Source: Synechococcus sp. KORDI-52
Lineage (GTDB): Bacteria > Cyanobacteriota > Cyanobacteriia > PCC-6307 > Cyanobiaceae
DNA length: 64,000 nt
Reading direction: 5' to 3'
Assembly: GCF_000737595.1 (NCBI RefSeq)
Contig: NZ_CP006271.1
Location: 1,674,001-1,738,000 of the forward strand
Positions within the stretch are counted from its first letter, which is position 1; every line of letters starts with the position of its first letter. The notes beneath the pieces were generated by a model that was given only the letters and a program-made list of their open reading frames with translations, was not told where the DNA came from and made no database searches. The position numbers and the translations under genes are program-made. Of this stretch, positions 34,178 through 43,756 are shown in pieces.

Positions 34178-34193
34178 TTAAGAACGGCTTAAG
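34178..34193 (-). promoter_or_regulatory. Possible Pho box upstream of pstC
   Basis: On the minus strand, CTTAA-N6-CTTAA gives two direct repeats with an 11-base period, the usual spacing of OmpR/PhoB-family half-sites, and cyanobacterial Pho boxes are built of TTAA-containing repeats. Inferred only from this. Confidence 0.45.
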
Positions 34194-34251
34194 CGGGGGG
34201 CTGGAGCGGGTTGAAACCTGCCGTTAGCGTGGAGATCAAGTTTCGAGGGAT

Positions 34252-36243
34252 ATGGGGCGGATCGTCGGAATCGATCTGGGGACCACCAATTCGGTTGTCG
34301 CTGTGCTGGAGGCGGGACGCCCCCATGTGATCGCCAATGCCGAGGGCGGACGAACCACCCCATCTGTGGTGGGTTACACCAAGGATCAGGAACTGCTGGT
34401 GGGGCAGCTGGCCCGCCGTCAGCTCGTGCTCAGCCCCCGCAACACCTTCTCCAACCTGAAGCGGTTCGTCGGCCGTGACTGGGACGAACTGGAGGACAGC
34501 AGCCTCTCGGTTCCTTATACGGTGCGTGCCAACGATCAGGGGCAGGTTCGGGTGCCCTGCCCGGTGACTGAGCGGGAGTATGCGCCCGAAGAACTGGTTG
34601 CCAGCATCATCCGCAAGCTTGTCGACGATGCGTCCACCTACCTAGGTGAACCTGTGGAAGCGGCGGTGGTGACCGTGCCCGCCTACTTCAACGATGCCCA
34701 GCGTCAGGCCACCCGCGACGCTGGACGCCTGGCGGGCATCTCGGTGGAGCGCATTCTCAATGAACCCACCGCGGCTGCTCTGGCCTATGGCTTTGACCGC
34801 AGCGCCGTCAAACGGGTTTTGGTCTTCGACCTCGGTGGAGGCACCTTTGACGTGTCGCTGCTGCGCATTGCCAATGGAGTTTTTGACGTCAAGGCGACGA
34901 ATGGCGACACGCAACTCGGCGGCAACGATTTCGATCAACGCATCGTCAACTGGCTGGCTGATGCCTTTGAAGAGGAGCACAAGGTTGATCTGCGGCGCGA
35001 TCGGCAGGCCCTGCAGCGGTTGACGGAAGCGGCTGAAAAGGCCAAGCAGGAACTCTCCGGTGTGCTCAGCACCCCGATTTCACTTCCCTTCATCGCCACC
35101 GGCAGCGATGGTCCGCTGCACATCGAAACCCGCCTGGACCGTGCCACCTTCGAAGGGCTCTGCCCTGATCTGCTGGATCGTTTGCTGAGTCCCGTCCAGG
35201 CCGCCCTGCGCGACTCCGGCTGGTCGGCCGACGACATCGATGACGTCGTGCTGGTGGGTGGTGCCACGCGGATGCCGATGGTTCAACAACTGGTGCGCAC
35301 CCTGGTGCCGATCGATCCCTGCCAGTCGGTGAACCCTGATGAGGTGGTGGCGATCGGTGCTGCGGTGCAGGCCGGAATTCTCACCGGTGAACTCAGGGAT
35401 CTGCTGCTCAACGACGTCACCCCCCTGTCGCTTGGCCTTGAGACGATCGGTGGACTGATGAAGGTGTTGATTCCCCGCAACACGCCGATCCCCGTGCGTC
35501 AGTCCGATGTATTCAGCACTTCGGAAGCCAATCAGTCGTCCGTGGAAATCCACGTCTGGCAAGGGGAGCGCCAGATGGCGACGGACAACAAATCCCTCGG
35601 TCGTTTTCGGCTATCCGGGATTCCGCCTGCCCCGCGGGGGGTTCCCCAGGTGCAGGTGGCCTTCGACATCGATGCCAATGGCCTGCTCCAGGTCAGTGCC
35701 ACCGACCGCACCACCGGCCGCAAGCAGTCGGTGTCGATTCAGGGTGGCTCGAATCTCAATGAAGAGGATGTGACCGCTCTGCTGGCGGAAGCAGAAGCGA
35801 GGGCTGATGAGGACAGGCGCAAACGCAATCAGATCGAGCGCCGCAACCGGGCTCAGACCTTGCTTGCCCAGGCGGAGCGGCGGCTGCGCGATGCCTCTCT
35901 CGAGCTGGGGCCCTATGGGGCAGAACGGCAGCAACGGGCCGTTGAAATGGCCATGCGTGACGTTCAGGACTGCCTCGCCAACGACGACCTTCAGGAGCTT
36001 GATCTTTGTGTGAGCGGTCTCGAGGAGGCGTTGTTCGGGCTGAACCGTCGTCTGTCGGCAGAACGTCAGGCTGATGGCAGCCCGCTTCAGGGGATCCGCA
36101 ACACACTCGGCTCCCTCAAGGATGAGCTGTTTGCCGATGACTGGGACGACGATCCCTGGGGGCCCCCCAGCCGACCGGGTGAACGTGGCCGTGGTCTGAG
36201 CCGGCGTGACCCTGCAGCTTGGGACGATGACTTCTACCGCTAA
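34252..36243 (+). CDS. dnaK: DnaK-type Hsp70 chaperone (paralogue)
   Basis: A 663-residue Hsp70. The nucleotide-binding domain shows MGRIVGIDLGTTNSVVAVLE, VPAYFNDAQRQATRDAGRLA, ILNEPTAAALAYGFD, LVFDLGGGTFDVSLLR and VLVGGATRMPMVQQLV, followed by the substrate-binding domain (NDVTPLSLGLETIGGLMKVL). The C-terminus is not the classic EEVD-type acidic tail but DDWDDDPWGPPSRPGERGRG with a further Trp/Asp-rich end DPAAWDDDFYR. Cyanobacteria carry several dnaK genes; together with the overlapping J-protein gene this looks like a chaperone pair. I cannot say which numbered paralogue it is. Confidence 0.95.
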   Translation: MGRIVGIDLGTTNSVVAVLEAGRPHVIANAEGGRTTPSVVGYTKDQELLVGQLARRQLVLSPRNTFSNLKRFVGRDWDELEDSSLSVPYTVRANDQGQVRVPCPVTEREYAPEELVASIIRKLVDDASTYLGEPVEAAVVTVPAYFNDAQRQATRDAGRLAGISVERILNEPTAAALAYGFDRSAVKRVLVFDLGGGTFDVSLLRIANGVFDVKATNGDTQLGGNDFDQRIVNWLADAFEEEHKVDLRRDRQALQRLTEAAEKAKQELSGVLSTPISLPFIATGSDGPLHIETRLDRATFEGLCPDLLDRLLSPVQAALRDSGWSADDIDDVVLVGGATRMPMVQQLVRTLVPIDPCQSVNPDEVVAIGAAVQAGILTGELRDLLLNDVTPLSLGLETIGGLMKVLIPRNTPIPVRQSDVFSTSEANQSSVEIHVWQGERQMATDNKSLGRFRLSGIPPAPRGVPQVQVAFDIDANGLLQVSATDRTTGRKQSVSIQGGSNLNEEDVTALLAEAEARADEDRRKRNQIERRNRAQTLLAQAERRLRDASLELGPYGAERQQRAVEMAMRDVQDCLANDDLQELDLCVSGLEEALFGLNRRLSAERQADGSPLQGIRNTLGSLKDELFADDWDDDPWGPPSRPGERGRGLSRRDPAAWDDDFYR

Positions 36244-37159
36244 GCCTGATTACTGGTCTCTGCTGGGGGTCGATTCCGACTGCACGGATCAGCAACTGAA
36301 ACGGGCGTTTCGCCGGGAGGCACGCCGTTGGCACCCCGATCTCAACAGCAATGATCCTGTTGCTGAAGAGCGCTTCAAGTTGGTCAATGAGGCTTATGCG
36401 GTGCTCAGTGATCCCCGCCGGCGTGAGGCGTGGCAGCGGGGAGGTGGATCCCGTACGGATGTTGTCGATCCCTTTGCCCATGGCTTCCCTGATTTTGATG
36501 ACTACCTCGATGTCATTTTCGGCGGCGGAACAGCTCCTTCCTCAGCTGAGGTTGAGGACGAGCCTGATCAACCCTTCCGGGGTGATGACGCCAGCCGTGA
36601 AAACAGAGGTCATGAACCTCCGGTTTCGGCACCGCCGCCGCCGCCGCCTGTGCGTGCTGTAGAAGATCTCGAGTCGGTGGTTCATCTCAGCCCGGATCAG
36701 GCTCTCCAGGGAACCGTGGTGGAACTGACGCTCGATGACGGCACGGTGATCGAGCTGAACACGCCTCCGTTAGCAGGAGATGGATGGCGTCTGCGGCTTG
36801 AGGGCGTTGCCCCCGGTGGCCGGGATCATTTCCTGCAGCTCCGGGTCGTGACCGACGACGGGCTCCGGATCGACGGCCTGCGGGTTCTCTACAAGCTGAT
36901 GCTGTTCCCACCGGATGCAGCCCTAGGCTGCGCTGTGGATGTGCCGACACTGGACGGCCCTGTGACACTGCAGGTTCCTCCAGGTTCATCCAGTGGACGT
37001 TTGCTGCGGCTGCGGGGGCGCGGGCTGCAGCTGGATGACGAGCGGGGCGACCAGTTGGTGGAGATCGTTGTGGTGATTCCCTCGGATCTGGGTGATGCGG
37101 AACGGGCCCTCTACAGGCGTCTTCAGGAACTGGCGAGCGAATCCGAGCAGGGTGGTTGA
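36227..37159 (+). CDS. DnaJ-class co-chaperone, no zinc finger (type II)
   Basis: A 310-residue J-protein starting at ATG 36227 (MTSTAKPDYWSLLGVDSDC), overlapping the dnaK end by 17 bases. The J-domain has RRWHPDLNSNDP with the essential HPD. There is no Cys-rich zinc-finger region. A linker with Pro-rich APPPPPPPVRAVED leads to the two beta-sandwich client-binding domains, with VELTLDDGTVIELNTPP and the usual GxxGRLLRLRGRGLQ word near the end. This is the CbpA-like arrangement. Coupled to DnaK. Confidence 0.92.
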   Translation: MTSTAKPDYWSLLGVDSDCTDQQLKRAFRREARRWHPDLNSNDPVAEERFKLVNEAYAVLSDPRRREAWQRGGGSRTDVVDPFAHGFPDFDDYLDVIFGGGTAPSSAEVEDEPDQPFRGDDASRENRGHEPPVSAPPPPPPVRAVEDLESVVHLSPDQALQGTVVELTLDDGTVIELNTPPLAGDGWRLRLEGVAPGGRDHFLQLRVVTDDGLRIDGLRVLYKLMLFPPDAALGCAVDVPTLDGPVTLQVPPGSSSGRLLRLRGRGLQLDDERGDQLVEIVVVIPSDLGDAERALYRRLQELASESEQGG

Positions 37160-37202
37160 CGATGGGTGAGACTCCGGTCCGGTTGATCTGACGGTTTTCC
37201 CG

Positions 37203-37646
37203 ATGCGCGTCCACGTCCTGCTCTTTGATGCCGGTACGGATAGCGAAGGCATCCACTCGCTTGAAATCGCCGGACGAACCGTGGTTCTGTTGTTTGAGAA
37301 TCCCGACGATGCCGAGCGTTATGCCGGCCTTCTGGAGGCCCAGGACTTTCCGGTTCCAACGGTGGAGGCCCTTGATCGGGAAGACGTTGATCTGTTCTGC
37401 CGTGAGGCCGGCTATGAGGCCCGGCTGATTGAGTCGGGCTTTGTGCCCAGCAATGACGAGGAGCGACTGTTCATGGCGCCGCCTCAGAGCAACCGCGATG
37501 TGAGCAACTGGAAGGAGGACGCCATGCCTGAGGATGCAAACGCGGATGTACTGGCCTCTGAGCCGGCGCGCCAGGGACTGGAGACCGAACCGGAATCCAA
37601 TCCTGAACTGGACGAACTGCGGCGCCGCTTGGAGGGTCTGCTCTGA
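37203..37646 (+). CDS. DUF3110 protein
   Basis: A 147-residue cytosolic protein matching the cyanobacterial/plastid DUF3110 family: MRVHVLLFDAGTDSEGIHSL followed by VVLLFENPDDAERYAGLLEA and EDVDLFCREAGYEARLI. The family is about 100 residues; the remaining 45 residues here are an acidic, Glu/Pro-rich extension ending NPELDELRRRLEGLL. Function unknown. Codirectional with dnaJ and murQ. Confidence 0.85.
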   Translation: MRVHVLLFDAGTDSEGIHSLEIAGRTVVLLFENPDDAERYAGLLEAQDFPVPTVEALDREDVDLFCREAGYEARLIESGFVPSNDEERLFMAPPQSNRDVSNWKEDAMPEDANADVLASEPARQGLETEPESNPELDELRRRLEGLL

Positions 37647-37649
37647 GCC

Positions 37650-38600
37650 ATGGCCGTGTTTGACCCTGATCTGCAGCCCTCCAGCGACCGCGGCCACCTG
37701 CTCACCGAGCAGAGCAACCAGCGCAGTTCACACCTGGATCAACTCGACACACTCGCCCTGGTCGAGTTGTTCGCGGACGAGGATCGCCGCCCCCAGGAAG
37801 CGGTCGCCGCGGCGGCCCCGGCCCTGGCCCAGGCGGTTGATGCCGTGGCCGAGCGTCTTCGTGCCGGTGGTCGCCTCTTCTATCTAGGTGCTGGCACCTC
37901 CGGTCGGCTGGGGGTGCTGGACGCCGCGGAATGTCCGCCCACCTTCTGCAGTGATCCCCAGCAGGTGCAGGGGGTTCTTGCCGGTGGTTCCGCCGCGCTG
38001 CTGCGCAGCTCCGAAGGGCTTGAGGACATTGAGGCCGCCGGTCGCTCGGATCTCGAGGATCGGGGCTTCTGCGCCAAGGACTGCCTGGTGGGCATCGCTG
38101 CCGGCGGCACCACCCCCTACGTGCGCGGTGGCTTGGCTTTTGCGAAAGGCATGGGTGCTCTGGCCATTGCCATGGCCTGTGTTCCGAGGGACCAGGCACC
38201 TCTTCCCTGCGACATCGACATCCGCCTGCTCACGGGCCCTGAGCTGCTGACGGGATCCACCCGGATGAAGGCCGGAACCGCCACAAAACTGGCGTTGAAC
38301 ACCCTCTCCACCGCTGTGATGGTGAAGCTGGGCAAGGTCTATGGCAATCGGATGGTGGATGTGGCCGCCAGCAACAGCAAGCTGGTGGACCGTTCATTGC
38401 GGATTCTTCGTGATCTGGCTGGTGTGAAGCGAGAGCAGGGATTGACGCTGCTGAAGGAGGCTGGTGGATCGGTGAAACTCGCCCTGTTGATGGCAGCTGC
38501 CGCGTTGTCGGTGGATCAGGCCGAAGCCCTTCTTCAGCAGCACAACCAACAGCTCCGGCCTGCCTTGGTCGCCTGCGGCGCTCAGCTGGACGAGGCGTGA
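37650..38600 (+). CDS. murQ: N-acetylmuramic acid 6-phosphate etherase
   Basis: A 316-residue SIS-domain lyase. It cleaves the ether bond between lactate and GlcNAc-6-phosphate, recycling peptidoglycan. It has FYLGAGTSGRLGVLDAAECP (GAGTSGR, with the acid/base Glu in AECPPT), SSEGLEDIE carrying the second glutamate and the conserved TGSTRMKAGTATKLALNTLS. Length is normal. The 3' end overlaps the convergent mtnP by 19 bases. Confidence 0.95.
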   Translation: MAVFDPDLQPSSDRGHLLTEQSNQRSSHLDQLDTLALVELFADEDRRPQEAVAAAAPALAQAVDAVAERLRAGGRLFYLGAGTSGRLGVLDAAECPPTFCSDPQQVQGVLAGGSAALLRSSEGLEDIEAAGRSDLEDRGFCAKDCLVGIAAGGTTPYVRGGLAFAKGMGALAIAMACVPRDQAPLPCDIDIRLLTGPELLTGSTRMKAGTATKLALNTLSTAVMVKLGKVYGNRMVDVAASNSKLVDRSLRILRDLAGVKREQGLTLLKEAGGSVKLALLMAAAALSVDQAEALLQQHNQQLRPALVACGAQLDEA

Positions 38601-39490
38601 TCGAAGGGGCCCCAATAGGGAGCGGTGAACAAATCCAGGTTGGACCGGGTCTGCGCCGGGACTTGATCTTTGGGGGTAATCAAGGCATCGGCTAGGGCTG
38701 TATGGGCCGGCGAGGAGGGAGGGTCCTGGCTGAGCCGCTGCATCAATCCACTCAGGATCGGTTCTGTGGCTGAGGCATTGGCCTGAAGGTTTCCGATCAG
38801 CATGTCCACGGAGACGGCCTCGTGATCCTCGTGCCAGCAGTCGAAGTCCGTCACCATGCTCAGGGAGGCATAGGCCACTTCGGCTTCCCGGGCCAGGCGA
38901 GCCTCGGTGTGGTTCGTCATCCCGATCACCGAACAGTCCCAGGAGCGGTAAAGCCTGCTTTCGGCCCGGGTGGAGAAGGCTGGACCCTCCATGCAGAGAT
39001 AAGTGCCACCGCGGTGAAGTCGTTGACCCTCAGGCAAATTCTGCTCCGCGGCATCGGCCAGAAGGGCACTCAACCTGGGGCAGAAGGGGTCCGCAAGGCT
39101 GACATGGGCCACACAGCCGTTTCCAAAGAAACTGGCCGGCCGATCACGGGTGCGGTCGATGAACTGATCGGGCACGACCATGTCGCGCGGGTGCAGATGG
39201 CCCTGCAACGACCCCACTGCTGAAAGCGAGATCAACCAGCGCACCCCCAGCGACCGCATGGCCCAGATGTTGGCCCGGTAAGGAATTTCACTGGGAAGCA
39301 GATGGTGATGGCGGCCGTGGCGAGCCAGGAAGACGGTCTCAACCCCTTCGAGCTCTCCCAGTCGCAGATGATCGGATGGTGCCCCGAAGGGTGTGTCGAC
39401 CGTACGTTCCTCAACCTGGCGTAAGCCGGGGATCGTATAGAGGCCGCTGCCGCCGATCACACCGACGCGGGCTTGAGAGAGGTTGAGCAT
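38582..39490 (-). CDS. mtnP: S-methyl-5'-thioadenosine phosphorylase
   Basis: A 302-residue purine nucleoside phosphorylase-like enzyme that cleaves 5'-methylthioadenosine from polyamine or related reactions, feeding methionine salvage. Recognisable words are [56 protein letters not shown] and [20 protein letters not shown]. The ATG at 39490 (MLNLSQARV) was chosen over an upstream ATG at 39631 that would reach past the ppiB start. Confidence 0.93.
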   Translation of the reverse strand: MLNLSQARVGVIGGSGLYTIPGLRQVEERTVDTPFGAPSDHLRLGELEGVETVFLARHGRHHHLLPSEIPYRANIWAMRSLGVRWLISLSAVGSLQGHLHPRDMVVPDQFIDRTRDRPASFFGNGCVAHVSLADPFCPRLSALLADAAEQNLPEGQRLHRGGTYLCMEGPAFSTRAESRLYRSWDCSVIGMTNHTEARLAREAEVAYASLSMVTDFDCWHEDHEAVSVDMLIGNLQANASATEPILSGLMQRLSQDPPSSPAHTALADALITPKDQVPAQTRSNLDLFTAPYWGPFDHASSS

Positions 39491-39530
39491 GGTCGGCGTC
39501 TCTTTACACTCCAATTTTGCTCGCGCCACC

Positions 39531-39974
39531 ATGACCAAGGCCTTGATGGAAACTGAAGCAGGCCTGATCGAGCTCGAGCTGTTCGAAGCCGATGCGCCGA
39601 ACACTGTTGCCAACTTCGTGAAGCTGGCCAAGGACGGCTTCTATGACGGACTTGCCTTTCATCGCGTCATCCCCGGCTTCATGGCCCAGGGGGGATGCCC
39701 CAACAGCCGTGAAGGCGCCCGCGGCATGGCTGGAACCGGCGGTCCCGGCTACCAGATCGATTGCGAGATCAACCAGCAGAAACACCAGGCCGGCACCCTG
39801 GCCATGGCCCATGCCGGTCGCAACACCGGCGGCTCGCAGTTCTACATCTGCCATGAGGCTCAGCCCCACCTGGATGGCGTGCACACCGTTTTCGGTCACA
39901 CCGGCAACATGGACGTGGTGCTGAAGCTGGCCAACGGCTCCAAGATCAACAAGGTGTCGATTCAGGACGGCTGA
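39531..39974 (+). CDS. ppiB: Cyclophilin-type peptidyl-prolyl cis-trans isomerase
   Basis: A 147-residue cytosolic PpiB. It has [20 protein letters not shown] (active-site Arg and the FMxQGG loop), [20 protein letters not shown] and [10 protein letters not shown]. Length is normal for a bacterial cyclophilin. It starts at ATG 39531 ([19 protein letters not shown]). Divergent from mtnP with about 40 bases between starts, convergent with ribBA with no gap. Confidence 0.96.
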   Translation: MTKALMETEAGLIELELFEADAPNTVANFVKLAKDGFYDGLAFHRVIPGFMAQGGCPNSREGARGMAGTGGPGYQIDCEINQQKHQAGTLAMAHAGRNTGGSQFYICHEAQPHLDGVHTVFGHTGNMDVVLKLANGSKINKVSIQDG

Positions 39975-41634
39975 TCAGCTCCGGGTCCAGTGCAGCAGTG
40001 ACGGGCCGTTTTCCAGAAGTCCGTCATTGCTGCTGTTCAACAGATCCTTGAGCTGACGTTCCACCCGCTCCAGGGTCTGGGGAGGATGCAAGGCCATCCG
40101 TTCGGTAGGCACCCGCATCAAACCCACGCGTTCTGTGGCCGCCATGGAAGCAATACGGCGGATCACGGCTGAGGCGTCAGTCGTATCAGGGGATAGCTTC
40201 CAAACGAACTGCGGCCGGTCCCAGAGTGCCAACAAGCGTGGTTCGTGCAGCGGCTCAAGACTGAATCCACTTGAGTGCGCGATGGCTTCCACCTGCAACC
40301 TCACGGTTGACCAGTGTTCCGGCCCGACGTTCACGGCCAAAGCAAGAACCATGCATGGATTTTCTGATTCGAACAGATGGCCGAGCTTTTGTCGCTTGGT
40401 CTCCAGATAACCGGCGTTATGGGCGCCGGGGTCCATCACCAGTGGCACCCGCTCCTCCACCTGCAGGCCGTAGCCACCGAGGCCGGCGATTTTGCGGGGG
40501 TTGTTCGTCAGCAGCCGCAGCCGGTGGATGCCCAGGTCGGAGAGGATCTGAGCGCCGACGCCGTAGTTGCGCAGATCAGCCGGGAAGCCGAGCCGCTCAT
40601 TGGCTTCAACGGTGTCGAGCCCCGCTTCCTGGAGGCTGTAGGCCTTCAATTTGTTGATCAGGCCGATGCCCCGACCTTCCTGGCGCAGGTAGACGACCAC
40701 ACCCTCGCCTTCCGCCTCGATCTGGCGTAGGGCAGCCTCGAGTTGGGGCCGGCAGTCGCAGCGCAGTGAGCCGAAGGCATCGCCCGTGAGGCATTCGGAA
40801 TGCATGCGCACCAAGACGGGTTCGCTCAGGGAATTGGGCTCACCCTTGATCAGGGCAACGTGTTCGGAGCCATCCAGCTCATTGCGGTAGCCCACCGCTT
40901 GAAAGCTGCCGAAGCGGCTGGGCATCTGGGCCTGGGCCATGCGGCGAACGAAGCGCTCGTTCTCCAGCCGGTAGCGGATCAGGTCGGCAATGCTGATCAG
41001 CTTCAGACCCCAGCGATCGGCGTAGCTGCGCAGTTCCGGTAACCGGGCCATGGAGCCATCGCTGTTCTGGATTTCACAGATCACCCCAGAAGGGCTGAGG
41101 CCCGCCAGCTGAGCGAGATCCACGGCGGCTTCGGTATGACCAGCCCGTTTGAGCACGCCGCCGGCGCGGGCGCGCAGGGGAAAGATGTGCCCGGGGCGGC
41201 GCAGTTCAGCCGGCCGAGTGGCTGGATTGAGGGCCACCTGAATCGTGGCGGCGCGGTCCTCGGCTGAGATGCCGGTGGTCACCCCATGCTCAATGCCGGC
41301 ATCAATGCTCACGGTGAAGGCCGTTTCATTGGCATCGGTGTTGCGGTCCACCATCAGCGGCAGATCCAGTTCGTCCAGCCGCTGCCCCTCCATGGCGAGA
41401 CAGATCAGGCCCCGTGCCTCGGTCGCCATGAAATTGATCGCTTCCGGTGTGGCGAACTGGGCCGCGCAGATCAGATCGCCTTCGTTCTCCCGTTGTTCGT
41501 CGTCCACCACGACAACGCACTCCCCATTGCGGATCGCCGCAAGGGCGTCGCTGATGGCATCAAACGCGATGGGTGCGTTCGCGGGGTCAAGGGAACTGGG
41601 TTTCAGGAGCCTGGTCGCCGGGAGATGACTTCAT
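39975..41634 (-). CDS. ribBA: Bifunctional RibBA (DHBP synthase / GTP cyclohydrolase II), 5' end has a frame problem
   Basis: RibB makes 3,4-dihydroxy-2-butanone 4-phosphate and RibA opens GTP, both for riboflavin. RibB marks are [16 protein letters not shown] and [16 protein letters not shown]; RibA marks are [20 protein letters not shown] and [20 protein letters not shown]. The C-terminal half continues well beyond RibA. The frame is open only to GTG 41510 if a standard start is required, but the conserved sequence [20 protein letters not shown] lies upstream in the same frame with no ATG, GTG or TTG. An ATG at 41634 ([14 protein letters not shown]) is one base out of frame, and removing one C from the CCC at 41591-41593 joins it to [14 protein letters not shown]. 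Coordinates include that region. Confidence 0.85.
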
Positions 41635-41707
41635 TATTGATCTCTGTACGATCAACCGTTGGCTGGTTGGTTCAATGGCAGGCAGGACAACGTCGGCGGT
41701 TGAAGCG

Positions 41708-42781
41708 ATGGCAACGGTGAAGGGCGGACGGGTTGCAGTCATCGGGGCCTCCGGTTACGGCGGCTTGCAGACCATCCGTTTGCTTCAGGGTCACCCCGGT
41801 CTGTCTGTGAGTTTTCTCGGCGGTGAACGCAGTGCTGGTCAACGCTGGAGCTCCGTCTGCTCCTTTCTGCCTCTTCCGGATGACCCAACGGTGGAATCGG
41901 CGGATCCGGATCGGATTGCGGCCTGTTCCGATTTCGCTGTTCTGAGCCTCCCCAACGGCCTGGCCTGTCAGTTGGCACCGCAGCTGTTGGAGCGGGGTGT
42001 GCGGGTGGTGGATCTCTCCGCCGACTTCCGTTACCGCTCCCTGGACCAGTGGTTGCAGGTCTATGCCAAGGAAGCCGGCTCCCTCAACCGTCAGGACGCT
42101 GAGCTCTGCAGAAGTGCCGTCTACGGCCTGCCGGAATGGAACGGCCCCGCCATCGCTGACGCGACCCTCGTTGCAGCTCCAGGTTGCTTCCCCACCGCCA
42201 GCCTGCTGCCCCTGCTGCCGTTCCTCAAACAGGGGCTGATCGAGACCAGCGGCATCATCATCGATGCCAAGACGGGCACCTCTGGCGGTGGGCGGGTGCC
42301 GAAGGAGGCGATGCTGCTGGCGGAGGCCTCGGAATCCATCGCGCCCTATGGCGTGATCGGTCATCGCCACACCTCTGAGATCGAACAGATGGCGATGGAG
42401 GTGGCTGGCCAGGACGTGCAGCTTCAGTTCACGCCGCACCTCGTGCCGATGGTGCGTGGTCTGCTGTCCACGGTGTATGCCCGCCTGCGTGATCCCGGTC
42501 TCACCGCCGAGGATTGCACCACGGTTCTTGATGCGATCTACCGTCACCACCCCTGCGTTGCAGTTCTGCCGGTGGGCACCTATCCCGCCACCAAGTGGGC
42601 GCGCCACACGAACCGTGCCCTGCTGTCGGTTCAGGTGGACACCCGCACCGGCCAGCTGGTGTTGATGAGTGCCATCGACAACCTGATCAAGGGTCAGGCG
42701 GGGCAAGGCGTGCAGTGCCTCAACCTGATGGCGGGCCTTGCCCCCGAGACGGGACTGCCGTTGCAGTCGTTCTATCCCTGA
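41708..42781 (+). CDS. argC: N-acetyl-gamma-glutamyl-phosphate reductase
   Basis: A 357-residue NADP-dependent reductase of arginine synthesis. It begins MATVKGGRVAVIGASGYGGL with the Rossmann GxSGYGG, has LSLPNGLACQLAPQLLERGV, the catalytic LVAAPGCFPTASLLPLLPFL (Cys nucleophile) and the conserved HTSEIEQMAMEVAGQDVQLQ. ATG 41708 was chosen since MATVKGGRVAVIGAS is family-like; an ATG at 41675 is in frame too. Divergent from ribBA, whose possible start is about 75 bases away. The stop overlaps purN by 10 bases. Confidence 0.95.
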   Translation: MATVKGGRVAVIGASGYGGLQTIRLLQGHPGLSVSFLGGERSAGQRWSSVCSFLPLPDDPTVESADPDRIAACSDFAVLSLPNGLACQLAPQLLERGVRVVDLSADFRYRSLDQWLQVYAKEAGSLNRQDAELCRSAVYGLPEWNGPAIADATLVAAPGCFPTASLLPLLPFLKQGLIETSGIIIDAKTGTSGGGRVPKEAMLLAEASESIAPYGVIGHRHTSEIEQMAMEVAGQDVQLQFTPHLVPMVRGLLSTVYARLRDPGLTAEDCTTVLDAIYRHHPCVAVLPVGTYPATKWARHTNRALLSVQVDTRTGQLVLMSAIDNLIKGQAGQGVQCLNLMAGLAPETGLPLQSFYP

Positions 42782-43413
42782 CGCCAGGTTGGCCTTAGCT
42801 CAGCCAGTGCTCTGGGAAGTAGCAGGTGTTCCTGCTCCTGAATCCGTTTGGAGAGCTTGGCGTGGTCATCCCCATCAAGAACGGGAACGGCGGCCTGGGC
42901 CAGGATCGGGCCGGCATCCAGCTCTTCGGTGACGATGTGTACCGTGCAGCCGGTGACTTTCACCCCGGCCTGCAGGGCCTGCCCGATGGCGTCCAGACCA
43001 CGGAAGCTGGGCAGCAAGGAAGGGTGGATGTTGATCAGGCGGTTCGAGTAGCCACTGACCAACACATCAGTGACGATCCGCATCCACCCCGCCATCACCA
43101 CTAGCTCCACCTGGTCGGCCTGAAACAGGCGCACCAGTTCGCCGTCCAGCTCGCGTCGGTCCTGGATCAGGCGATGGTCGAGCACCGAGACGGGAATGCC
43201 GAGACGCTCCGCCCGTTGCTGGGCACCACAGCTCGGATTGTTCACCACCAGCCGCCGGATCCGCGCGTTGAGATGCCCGGCTTGTATCGCCTGGGCCAAG
43301 GCCTCGAAGTTGCTGCCGCTTCCGGATGCCATCACCCCCAGCTGCAGCGGGGCCTGGTCAGCTCGAATGTTGTGGCTAGGGTCAGTCAAAGCGGGGTCCG
43401 GTCCATGTCCCAT
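42772..43413 (-). CDS. purN: Phosphoribosylglycinamide formyltransferase
   Basis: A 213-residue GART enzyme of purine synthesis that formylates GAR with 10-formyl-THF. It shows LQLGVMASGSGSNFEALAQA, MAGWMRIVTDVLVSGYSNRL with NIHPSLLPSFRGLDAIGQAL, and CTVHIVTEELDAGPILAQ. The start at ATG 43413 overlaps the divergent DUF1257 start; the start codons share ATGTCCCAT read on both strands. The N-terminus before LQLGVMASG is about 25 residues longer than in many PurN, so a later non-ATG start is possible. Confidence 0.93.
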   Translation of the reverse strand: MGHGPDPALTDPSHNIRADQAPLQLGVMASGSGSNFEALAQAIQAGHLNARIRRLVVNNPSCGAQQRAERLGIPVSVLDHRLIQDRRELDGELVRLFQADQVELVVMAGWMRIVTDVLVSGYSNRLINIHPSLLPSFRGLDAIGQALQAGVKVTGCTVHIVTEELDAGPILAQAAVPVLDGDDHAKLSKRIQEQEHLLLPRALAELRPTWRQG

Positions 43414-43755
43414 CTCTCCATCCTGCCGACTGTCTTCACCGACCTCGAGCGTCTGGTTCAGGCCCTTTCTGATGAGGGCTTCACGGTGGAGCGATCGACC
43501 GAATTGCAGGGATTCGCGGACGACTCCCATGCTGTGGATCTGCTCGCGTTTCAGGGCTCAGCCATGCCCTTGGGCTGGACGCAGCAGGAGGACGGCACGA
43601 TCGTGATGCATGGCGACATCCAACGGATCAGCCGCCAGCCGGGGCTTGAACAGCGCTTGCAGCGGGTGACCCGTCGCTATGCCCTGCTCCATGCCATGGA
43701 CCAGGTGCGCCTCGGTGGCGTGGGTTCCGCCGAGCTGACCCTGCAGACCCGCTGA
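43405..43755 (+). CDS. DUF1257 (Ycf35-like) protein
   Basis: A 116-residue protein, MSHLSILPTVFTDLERLVQA with VDLLAFQGSAMPLGWTQQED and QRVTRRYALLHAMDQ, matching the cyanobacterial and red-plastid DUF1257/Ycf35 family. It is small and basic and its function is not established. ATG 43405 lies inside the region covered by the divergent purN start. The downstream M61 gene starts one base after the stop, so these two are coupled. Confidence 0.88.
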   Translation: MSHLSILPTVFTDLERLVQALSDEGFTVERSTELQGFADDSHAVDLLAFQGSAMPLGWTQQEDGTIVMHGDIQRISRQPGLEQRLQRVTRRYALLHAMDQVRLGGVGSAELTLQTR

Positions 43756-43756
43756 C

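Noticed and set aside
36687-37697. 336-codon minus-strand frame across dnaJ and DUF3110
   Set aside because: Antisense to two convincing genes and lacking any motif.
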